DNA from: Thermoproteota archaeon
GTDB lineage: Archaea; Thermoproteota; Thermoprotei_A; Sulfolobales; Acidilobaceae
Assembly (NCBI GenBank): GCA_030549835.1
Contig: JAUQQR010000012.1
Location: forward strand, 1-39,931
Direction of reading: 5' to 3'
DNA: 39,931 bases
Shown here: positions 33,209 through 39,931 of the stretch, piece after piece
Layout: each line of letters opens with the position of its first letter
Position numbering within the stretch: position 1 is the stretch's first letter
Notes under the pieces: model-generated
Database searches by the model: none
What the model saw: only the letters and a program-made list of their open reading frames with translations
What the model was told of the DNA's origin: nothing
Made by a program: the position numbers and the translations under genes

Positions 33209-34018
33209 CTAGACTAGATTTAGTGTAATTAGCTTACTAGCCCATACCCACCCTTGAGGTGCCGGGTATGGTGCTATTATGTAGTCTCCTCTCCTTGGCT
33301 TAACTTTAGTACTCCCATCAATGTTGGGTATTACTATAGCTTTATCTGTTATCTCTAACATTTCCTGGTCCATTATTGAGTCTCCTATACCTATGCTTTC
33401 TAAGCCTACAATGATGGGGTTCTTCAATAGCTCTAGTATAGCTTTAATTTTACCATGGTGTGATCCTACATGTATGAATCTATCCCCCACTACAATATTT
33501 AATCCCTCTTTTCTTAGATCCTCCTCTCTCTCTAATATACATCTCCTATCTTTGCTCCACAGTACTTCTAAGAAGTATCTTCTTGTAGCCAATATAGCTG
33601 TAGGTTCTGGGAGGAGTACTATTTGCTTAGCTTCTGAGGGGGAGGCTTTAGATAATCTTATGTAATCACAGTCTCTCAATATTCTCTCCAATCTATCCTC
33701 AAATTCTCTTATAGGTAGGCCTAGAGCTTTACACTCAAACTCCTCTAATCTTAAAGGGTTATCAGTTACTATATATCCTCTAGGAGCACATATGGCTCCA
33801 CCCATCTCAGTAATAGCTATAAGCTGATCATATGGGGCAATATTACTCCATAAGTGTGAGACTTCAGCTAAAGTCTTAGTCGTTACAGGGATAACTTTAA
33901 CTCTAAGCCTATATAGAGTCTCTAAAGCCACACTAATACCATCAATCCTCCCATCATAACCTATCATACTACCATCTAAATCTGTAAATATAAGTTTAGA
34001 CCACTTCAACCCATACAA
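33209..34018 (-). CDS. mpgP: Mannosyl-3-phosphoglycerate phosphatase
   Basis: This HAD-superfamily phosphatase completes mannosylglycerate synthesis by dephosphorylating mannosyl-3-phosphoglycerate. HAD motif I is FTDLDGS (11-17; D13 and D15), motif II VTTKT (about 45-49), and motif IV GIGDSIMDQEML; the cap sits between them. The length of 269 residues is typical. The start is TTG 34018. It follows mpgS by 4 bases on the same strand, which makes the assignment secure. Mannosylglycerate is a heat- and salt-protective solute of many hyperthermophiles. Confidence 0.93.
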   Translation of the reverse strand: MYGLKWSKLIFTDLDGSMIGYDGRIDGISVALETLYRLRVKVIPVTTKTLAEVSHLWSNIAPYDQLIAITEMGGAICAPRGYIVTDNPLRLEEFECKALGLPIREFEDRLERILRDCDYIRLSKASPSEAKQIVLLPEPTAILATRRYFLEVLWSKDRRCILEREEDLRKEGLNIVVGDRFIHVGSHHGKIKAILELLKNPIIVGLESIGIGDSIMDQEMLEITDKAIVIPNIDGSTKVKPRRGDYIIAPYPAPQGWVWASKLITLNLV

Positions 34019-34022
34019 GCCC

Positions 34023-35198
34023 CTAGCCAGTAGTAATATCTAAAGCCATAGAACTTAACATTAAATAACGTGATATAACTTTAGATGGATCTACTCCTTC
34101 AAGTGAATATATGGGCGGTCGTGGTGGATCCTCATAGTAGTGATAGTTCTCTATTAATGTACTTTTAATTAACGTCTTGATATCGCTATTGGCTAAGCTA
34201 GAGTAGAATATTGCCCCTAAACTTTCAGCAGCCATTCTAGCAATATGCTCGTCTCCCTTCTCTGAGTGTATATGAGGATTCCTAGTCATAACCTGGATTA
34301 TCTTAACACCCTCAGGTAACATTTCACAAGTTCTCTCTCCAAACTCTAAGCTTAAGTAGCAAGACTCTAGTAGGTATACGAGCTGGTATGTTTCAATTGC
34401 ATATTTACCAGCCCATCGTATACTCATAGCTAAATCTATTGTCATAGCATGCTCTCCACTATTAGCTGTCTTAACTACATCTGTTTCAATCCTCCTATAT
34501 GATGTTATAGCTTTATTAAGAACACTATTAGTATGAGCTGATACCCTACCCCACTTCCTCAAGATTATATCTGAAGGAGGCATTTTACTCTTATAATGCC
34601 ATACTATCCTAACCATTGAATACCTGCTATTAGCCATAGCTAGCCCTGTATAGTAGGCTAGAGCATATTCATGAGCAGATCCTGGTATGTAATTATCTGA
34701 GTCAATAAAACCAACATATCTAGCTCCCAGCCATGAAGCTACTAATACTCCTAACACCATACCCTCACCTTTACCATACCTAACACCTTTACTATCTAGA
34801 AGTTCTTCTAGAATAGTGCCAGATAATGCCTCATTCCAAGCTTCATCTCTCTGATGTACTACAATAGCTCTCCTCTTAGTAAGTTTACTATGAGTCTTAA
34901 TAATCTCTAATTCATGCTTATAGACATTTACTGGATCAGTAGATGATGCTGAGACAATTATAATAGGTGAAGCTAGTGGGATAGCCGATATAACACCCTC
35001 AAGTAAACTTAAATCCTCATCTTTAACGGGAATTACTATAGCTGTCTTACTGGCATAATCTAATAATACATCTCTATTAAGCCCAAAGACTGTATCTCCT
35101 CTTACTAAACCTAAATTATCTAAGCTTACAACTTCAGAGACATCATACATGAGGATAGCGCCAAACCTATCAAACTTAACAGGGATCCTAAGTAGCAA
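34023..35198 (-). CDS. mpgS: Mannosyl-3-phosphoglycerate synthase (GT55)
   Basis: This glycosyltransferase joins mannose from GDP-mannose to 3-phosphoglycerate. Family-typical segments are VIPVKDED (55-62), HQRDEAW (115-121), GKGEGMVLG (142-150), the metal-binding FIDSDNYIPG (164-173), and the NSGEHAMT/WAGKYAIETYQLVYLLE region. The length of 391 residues is normal. The TTG start at 35198 follows a GGGGGT run; CTATAAAATA (35221-35230, minus) is a strong TATA box about 28 bases upstream. It forms a two-gene operon with mpgP, flanked on both sides by tRNA genes. Confidence 0.95.
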   Translation of the reverse strand: MLLRIPVKFDRFGAILMYDVSEVVSLDNLGLVRGDTVFGLNRDVLLDYASKTAIVIPVKDEDLSLLEGVISAIPLASPIIIVSASSTDPVNVYKHELEIIKTHSKLTKRRAIVVHQRDEAWNEALSGTILEELLDSKGVRYGKGEGMVLGVLVASWLGARYVGFIDSDNYIPGSAHEYALAYYTGLAMANSRYSMVRIVWHYKSKMPPSDIILRKWGRVSAHTNSVLNKAITSYRRIETDVVKTANSGEHAMTIDLAMSIRWAGKYAIETYQLVYLLESCYLSLEFGERTCEMLPEGVKIIQVMTRNPHIHSEKGDEHIARMAAESLGAIFYSSLANSDIKTLIKSTLIENYHYYEDPPRPPIYSLEGVDPSKVISRYLMLSSMALDITTG

Positions 35199-35220
35199 TT
35201 TAGACCCCCAAACAATAGTA

Positions 35221-35230
35221 TATTTTATAG
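35221..35230 (-). promoter_or_regulatory. TATA box of mpgS-mpgP
   Basis: Minus-strand CTATAAAATA is centred about 28 bases before the mpgS start codon, so the transcript should begin at or just before the start. Confidence 0.55.
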
Positions 35231-35286
35231 AATATTTAATTCTTAGATTTAAACCTATCTATCATAAACTCTTATAAACTCCAGCC

Positions 35287-35293
35287 TTATAAA
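35287..35293 (+). promoter_or_regulatory. TATA box of tRNA-Ala
   Basis: TTATAAA lies 17-23 bases before the mature 5' end of tRNA-Ala. A second CTTATAAAC occurs about 17 bases further upstream, so the TATA element is duplicated. Confidence 0.5.
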
Positions 35294-35309
35294 CCCCTTT
35301 TAATGGTGC

Positions 35310-35386
<77 letters not shown>

Positions 35387-35387
35387 A

Positions 35388-35834
35388 CTATAATTCCACT
35401 ATACGAGATACTATATCATATAGTTGTGGATCTTTCTCCTTAATCTTCTCTAAACTCCATGGAGGCCATCCCCTACTTTTAACAGATTCTAAGACCCTCC
35501 TAATCCATGACCTGTATATTTTACCACAGTTTCCGTGATTCTTACAGCTATTCTCTATGAATATACTTATTGTTTTCTCTGCCTCATCTAAACCTAAACC
35601 CTTAATGTTAACAAGGTACCTACTAATAACATATAGTATTAACCTAGACCTACCATCTGGAACCCCAGACTCAATAATCTTATCAACCCAAACAAACCTT
35701 CTCCTAACCTTAACCTTGCCATGAGCCTCCTCACATAAACTTTCATCGGGACACATAGACTTAAAGAATCTCTCTAAAGCTTCAATACAATTCTCAATAC
35801 TAACACAAGACTCTACAACATGATCCCAGCTCAC
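35388..35834 (-). CDS. priX: Candidate primase non-catalytic subunit PriX
   Basis: The 148-residue protein contains WVDKIIESGVPDGRSRLI followed by YVISRYLVNIKGLGLDEAE (about 49-87), resembling the PriX and primase C-terminal-like fold, in which a V/I-PDGR helix precedes a YLVN-KGLS/G segment. Sulfolobus PriX, a third primase subunit, has nearly the same length. Several Cys residues (C10, C16, C28, C34, then C-x4-C) are not part of an obvious FeS site. The start is GTG 35834. The catalytic partners PriS/PriL are not in the window. It ends one base after the tRNA-Ala CCA. Confidence 0.6.
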   Translation of the reverse strand: MSWDHVVESCVSIENCIEALERFFKSMCPDESLCEEAHGKVKVRRRFVWVDKIIESGVPDGRSRLILYVISRYLVNIKGLGLDEAEKTISIFIENSCKNHGNCGKIYRSWIRRVLESVKSRGWPPWSLEKIKEKDPQLYDIVSRIVEL

Positions 35835-36048
35835 TAATATCCCCTAAACTGCTAAAACTCAAAGCCAGATATTAAAGGGTTCAGGGGTAAGTCGGTCATC
35901 ACATATCAGTGTCGCTCCACCCTCCTCACAACCCACATATAATCTAGGTAAATTAAAACTTAAAAGTTATAGAATTACCTAGAACTTTCCAAGATTCTAA
36001 GGCTTAAGACTTAACAGGAATTTAGAAAAGTCGAGCTCTATGTGTTCT

Positions 36049-36882
36049 TTAGCTGCATTTTGGATCTTTATCTATGTGAACGGTTAAGTCTATATTATTT
36101 CTTTTTAGGAAGTCTGTTATTTCATCAACTATTATGTTGGCTGCCTCTAGGCTTAGATTACAGGGAGCTACTACTGTGGCGTCTCCCGCATACCTACCCG
36201 GTACTAGCATTCTCACTCTTAGACTTATTATCTTAAGCTTTCTACTCTCTAATTCTTCTCTTATCCTCTCTTCTATACCCTCTTCAGCTACATCTGATAT
36301 CTTGAAGATGAGATCTCTTGATTCTCTAAGTATAGCTACTAGTAAGTATCCTAGTATGAGTATTCCGCCAAAATAATCTATGATGTATGAGTATGATGCT
36401 CCAGCATAGGCAGCTATAGCTGATACTAGACCTTCTAATACCTCACTCCACCCAAATACTGCTAGTGTAGACCCACCTATAGGATCAAGTCTTGCAATTA
36501 AGATTGCTATAGAATATAGGAGAGTTCCTAGTATAGCGCTATATGTAGCTCTCACATCAACACTATAAGGTTCTGGGAAACCCATAGAAGCTAGTGCTAC
36601 CCCTAGAGATGCAGAGTATATTATAAGAATGCCTAAGGGCCCACCATAAGCTATCCTCCAATGCCCATAGTGGTGATCTACATCTGGAGGTTTTAGTGCA
36701 GCTCTAGTAGTTACAATAACAATTAAACCACTTAGAAATGCAGCCACGCAAGTAATACCGTCTACTAAAACAGCCTTAGAACTAAATAGTATAAATCCCA
36801 TAAGCTTAACAGTACCGCCTAGGAATATAAATATGAGAGCTACTAGCAATATCCTAATATTCATTGAAGTTCCTAGGCTCAC
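36049..36882 (-). CDS. Cation diffusion facilitator (CDF) family transporter
   Basis: This is a membrane exporter of divalent metals such as Zn, Fe or Mn. It has about six transmembrane segments followed by a cytosolic domain from about residue 200. The TM2 region AVLVDGITC and the loop DHHYGHWR (the equivalent of DHPYGHGK) are present. The TM5 site usually HxxxD reads WSEVLEGL, so the metal site differs from the Zn-type. The GTG start at 36882 follows GGAGG by 7 bases. Its ligand is uncertain. It is divergent from the antiporter gene. The 35835-36048 gap downstream shows nothing notable. Confidence 0.83.
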   Translation of the reverse strand: MSLGTSMNIRILLVALIFIFLGGTVKLMGFILFSSKAVLVDGITCVAAFLSGLIVIVTTRAALKPPDVDHHYGHWRIAYGGPLGILIIYSASLGVALASMGFPEPYSVDVRATYSAILGTLLYSIAILIARLDPIGGSTLAVFGWSEVLEGLVSAIAAYAGASYSYIIDYFGGILILGYLLVAILRESRDLIFKISDVAEEGIEERIREELESRKLKIISLRVRMLVPGRYAGDATVVAPCNLSLEAANIIVDEITDFLKRNNIDLTVHIDKDPKCS

Positions 36883-36964
36883 ACTACATCCTCCATAAAG
36901 ATCTGTGTAGACTTAGAGTTATAATAATAAGAGGCTAAGCTTACCTCTATAACTAGGGAGGATA

Positions 36965-38533
36965 ATGGGGTTACTTGAGCTAATATCTCTAATGTTTGCT
37001 CTAGCAGCTATAATGGGCTTTATTACTGATAGACTTAGGCTCACTGTTCTCCCAGGCTTCCTACTAGCGGGTATTACTATTAAGATTATTTCAGATAACA
37101 CGTGGCTAAGTTATTTATTTGGGGTTGATAGTAGTACAGTCTCTAGTCTTGGTTATAACCTTCTACTATTTAGTGGTATACTAATAGCTTTCGAGATTGG
37201 TAGAGAAGTAGGATCTGTAGGGTTTGATTTTAAAGTTGCATATATTGTCATTTTTGAGTCTACCCTTATACTAGGTTTAACATTAATTGCTACAAGACTA
37301 CTAGGTATTAGTACTATCGAGGGTCTAATCATAGCTCTCGCTTTCATATCATCTAGTACTATTACCGTATATAAGCTAACCCATACGTTAAAGTTAGAGG
37401 ATGCTAGGAGAATAGCTTTAACAATGACTACCCTAGAAGATGTTGTTCTACTATCAGCATTAAGTCTAACAACTCGGGCTGGAGAGAACCCTATTACTAT
37501 CCTCGTACTAACAGTTATCTTAGCCCTTTTAGGGGCCCCAATTTTTAGAATAATATTCGAGAAAATGCCTACTAAGGGGGAGTATGGGACTATAATAGCT
37601 TTAGCCTTAACACTTGCATATTCTAGTATAGCTCAGTTATTCGCGACACCATATCTTGGAGCATTTATTGCAGGCTACTTCTTTAGTAGAGCACTTGGAG
37701 GTAGAAGTATACTGGGGCCTCTCACAGATATCATAATGCTACTGTACATGATATCTGTTGGAATACTTTTACCTCTCCCAGACGCTATTAGATTAGAGAT
37801 TACATTAATGCTTATAACACTAGTTGTTTTAGCCATAGTTGTTAGAGTAGTATCAGTATTCTTAGTAACACTTCTAATAATGAGAAGCTCATACTATGCC
37901 TCAGCTTTAAGCTTACATATGGCTAGCATTAGTGAATTATCACCTCTTATTGCTATAACAGCATATAGTACTGGGATGATACGTGAGGATACTGCTGCCT
38001 CCCTCATACTATTACCACTAATCACTATATCTATTGTTAGTATAGCTAGTAGTAAATGGGAGAAAGTTGCAGTATTAACTAGTAACCTCGTACCTATAGA
38101 GATTCCATTACTAATACCAGAGAGTGTTTATAAGATAGGAGTAGATATTATAGTAGCTTCAGCTAAGATAAGCGGCCTACTACTAGGTGTAGTAGCAGCC
38201 ACAATACTAATGGATTTATGGAACCTAGGCTTCCTAGGTATCCTACTACTCATACCAGTTAGTATAGTAATATTCAGGATCTATAGGGTTATGATTAGAG
38301 AAGCGTTTATGATTGGAGAGATCCCAGCATTAATAACTAGACTCCTAGTGATATTAGTGGTAGCAACAATAGCAACATATACATTACTAGAAGTAACTAA
38401 GCATCTAGTACATCTAAGATGGATCATAGGAGTAGCCTACTACATACTAATAGTTGCTTTGACAATAGAAACACTAATAGTAATTAAGAGGAGAATAGAG
38501 AGGATTATAGGGAAGAAAAGACCACCACTCTAA
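36965..38533 (+). CDS. CPA2-type monovalent cation/proton antiporter
   Basis: This membrane antiporter exchanges Na+ or K+ for H+. About twelve to thirteen hydrophobic segments are visible. FLLAGITI, LLFSGILIAFEIGREV, ALAFISSSTITVYKL and the TTLEDVVLLSAL segment (a candidate ion-site acidic residue) match the Kef/NapA group. The extra C-terminal hydrophobic region is longer than in the shortest members, and there is no RCK/TrkA-N domain. The length is 522 residues. The ATG at 36965 directly follows GGGAGGAT. Confidence 0.87.
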   Translation: MGLLELISLMFALAAIMGFITDRLRLTVLPGFLLAGITIKIISDNTWLSYLFGVDSSTVSSLGYNLLLFSGILIAFEIGREVGSVGFDFKVAYIVIFESTLILGLTLIATRLLGISTIEGLIIALAFISSSTITVYKLTHTLKLEDARRIALTMTTLEDVVLLSALSLTTRAGENPITILVLTVILALLGAPIFRIIFEKMPTKGEYGTIIALALTLAYSSIAQLFATPYLGAFIAGYFFSRALGGRSILGPLTDIIMLLYMISVGILLPLPDAIRLEITLMLITLVVLAIVVRVVSVFLVTLLIMRSSYYASALSLHMASISELSPLIAITAYSTGMIREDTAASLILLPLITISIVSIASSKWEKVAVLTSNLVPIEIPLLIPESVYKIGVDIIVASAKISGLLLGVVAATILMDLWNLGFLGILLLIPVSIVIFRIYRVMIREAFMIGEIPALITRLLVILVVATIATYTLLEVTKHLVHLRWIIGVAYYILIVALTIETLIVIKRRIERIIGKKRPPL

Positions 38534-38625
38534 TATTCTAGATTTAAGAGCTAGACATGTAACGTTAAATTGGAATATAGACACCAGTAGAGCTTTAACC
38601 TGGAATCGATAGGTGAGTTAAGGAT

Positions 38626-39597
38626 TTGGATTTAAAGAGAATAGTGATCCTATCATATGAGGAGATAATAGAGAGAATTAGGGCTAGATATTCTCGAGCT
38701 AATAAGAGTGAGATTAGTAGACTTCAAACTATCTATAACATAGTAACCTCTAGTACCCAAAGTGTTGAAGAGCTTAGTGATGTATTGAGAGGATTGCATA
38801 GCTTCTACTGGAAGCTTATTGAGATAGAATTTAATAGGAGTAATGTTGAGGAAGCATTAAGATGTGTTACTAGAGCTAGAAGACTCTCTAAGAAGTTCTG
38901 GGAGAAGTATAGATACCTAATACTAGCTTCTACTAGTAGGGAGTCTCGGAAAGTTTTAAGAGAGGGTAGAGGTAGAATCCTCTCACTATATAAGAGATGT
39001 AGGAGGCACCTTCTCCTACTTAAGAATCTTATCGTATATCTACAGAGATTACCAAGTATTAATCCAGAAGAGCCCATACTGATAGTAGCAGGTCCCCCAA
39101 ATGTAGGTAAATCTACTTTTGTGAGAAGTATCTCTACAGGGAAACCTGAGATTGCAAACTACCCCTTCACTACGAAGCATATAACAGTAGGTCATAGAGA
39201 TTATGGTAGGTTTAAATTACAAGTTATAGATACGCCAGGCCTACTAGATAGGCCAGTAGAGGAGATGAATATTATAGAGAGGAGAGCTATAGCAGCCTTA
39301 GGAGAGCTCAAGGGGATCATACTCTTCCTCATAGACCCGTCAGACCAAAGCCATATGGATATAAATAGACAATTTAGAATAATTGAGAATATAGTAGAAG
39401 TATTAGCAGATAAGCCATTATTCATAGGAATTAACAAGGTAGATATAGCCTCAAAAGAGCGCATTGAGGAAGCATTAATGAAAGCTGAAGAGCTAAAAGC
39501 CAAAGGTATAGCTCTAAATATATATAAACTATCAGCCTTAAATAGAGAAGACGCTAGTAATGTAGTAGATGATATAGTATCTAAATGTAAACTCTAG
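38626..39597 (+). CDS. Nog1-like GTPase
   Basis: This is a TRAFAC GTPase of the Obg/Nog1 group, associated with large ribosomal subunit assembly. An N-terminal helical bundle (1-145) of Nog1 type precedes the G domain: G1 GPPNVGKST (156-164), the G2 Thr in PFTTKH (180-185), G3 DTPG (202-205), G4 NKVD (270-273) and G5 SAL near 307. The 323-residue length is the short archaeal form. The TTG start at 38626 follows GGTGAG (38612-38617) by 8 bases. It stands alone, followed by the inverted relic element. Confidence 0.92.
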   Translation: MDLKRIVILSYEEIIERIRARYSRANKSEISRLQTIYNIVTSSTQSVEELSDVLRGLHSFYWKLIEIEFNRSNVEEALRCVTRARRLSKKFWEKYRYLILASTSRESRKVLREGRGRILSLYKRCRRHLLLLKNLIVYLQRLPSINPEEPILIVAGPPNVGKSTFVRSISTGKPEIANYPFTTKHITVGHRDYGRFKLQVIDTPGLLDRPVEEMNIIERRAIAALGELKGIILFLIDPSDQSHMDINRQFRIIENIVEVLADKPLFIGINKVDIASKERIEEALMKAEELKAKGIALNIYKLSALNREDASNVVDDIVSKCKL

Positions 39598-39626
39598 AAC
39601 AATATACCTCAGCATAGCTAGACTAG

Positions 39627-39931
39627 GTTTCTTTCCTTTAGGTTTTGTAGATGCTTAGAGCTCTTAACGCAATCAGATATGTGCTAGCAGTATTTTTATC
39701 CAATCTCAGTTTCTTCATAGCTTCTGTGTTCTCGTGAGCTAGTTACTCCTCTCAGTTCTACATATACTGTTTTTAATCCGTAGAGTTGTACTTTCCACAC
39801 TATACTCTCTATGATTGAGCTCCTTAATATGGCTATTTTTGTAGCTACTACTTCCTTTTTGTGACCCTAAGTTTCCGAGACCCATGGCAGACAGTGGGAA
39901 GGGAGCTTAGGGAAAAAGCGGTGACACGCAC
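39627..39931 (-). mobile_element. Decayed transposase-like element, copy 2 (cut by window end)
   Basis: The minus strand matches 25367-25760 beginning GTGCGTGTCACCGCTTTTTCC. The part equivalent to 25523-25633 is almost identical between copies. On this strand the same interrupted frame is seen (VWKVQLYGLKTVYVELRG, then MKKLRLDKNTASTYLIALRA). A 75-base block of copy 1 is absent and the C-terminal part is 12 bases shorter. It is not coding as it stands. Bases 39598-39626 hold nothing recognisable. Confidence 0.55.

Overview
The window looks like chromosomal DNA of a low-GC, probably hyperthermophilic member of the Thermoprotei (Crenarchaeota), most likely a Desulfurococcales-like lineage. The information-processing genes are archaeal throughout: XPB helicase, NMD3, aIF1A, Rio1, a two-KH Dim2/Pno1 protein, SRP54, a Trm5-type tRNA methyltransferase, Nog1 and a candidate PriX primase subunit. 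The tRNA genes are archaeal, and a mannosylglycerate pathway fits a thermophile. Shine-Dalgarno motifs of the GGTGAT/GGAGG type are common. By my start choices TTG is the commonest start codon, about 24 of 38 genes. The genus cannot be fixed from sequence alone.

Layout. 1-539: a GC-rich repeat fragment and the xpb promoter. 540-2159: xpb. 2239-5014 (minus): a compact nmd3-aif1A-rio1-dim2 operon for ribosome assembly and initiation. 5015-5571: a long intergenic stretch holding copy A of a perfect 183-bp repeat plus small hairpins. 5.6-7.9 kb: malic enzyme followed by two GNAT acetyltransferases. 7.9-12.2 kb: an HTH/PRTase-like regulator, an unknown gene, tRNA-Leu, an M28 peptidase and a Trm5-family methyltransferase. 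12.2-20.1 kb: SRP54, a histone-deacetylase-fold hydrolase, geranylgeranyl reductase, PGI/PMI and an HD phosphohydrolase, bracketed by two copies of the GC-rich repeat. 20.1-25.3 kb: a lipid-linked sugar transferase, a variant SDR, an aminopropyltransferase, a 3-hydroxyisobutyrate-dehydrogenase-family enzyme and a DAACS transporter. 25.3-26.05 kb: a decayed transposase-like element followed by repeat copy B. 26.05-33.1 kb: glmS, an endonuclease-III-like protein, an unknown gene, an M20 peptidase, a p27-like zinc protein, a degenerate AmrS-like protein and PRPP synthase. 33.1-39.6 kb: tRNA-Ile, the mpgP/mpgS pair, tRNA-Ala, candidate priX, a CDF transporter, a CPA2 antiporter and a Nog1-like GTPase. 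The window ends inside a second, inverted copy of the transposase-like element.

How the genes relate. Most are housekeeping genes. Sugar phosphates connect PGI/PMI (fructose-6-P and mannose-6-P), GlmS (glucosamine-6-P), the GlcNAc-1-P transferase and the MPGS/MPGP pair. The most unusual material is non-coding. A perfect 183-bp repeat sits in the same orientation just upstream of the promoters of nmd3 and glmS. A GC-rich repeat family occurs at least three times. A transposase-like relic is present in two inverted copies. Several proteins also lack hallmark catalytic residues: an AmrS-like protein without the radical-SAM cysteines, an Nth-like protein without the catalytic Lys/Asp, an SDR with His for Tyr, and a PRTase-like regulator without a PRPP loop.
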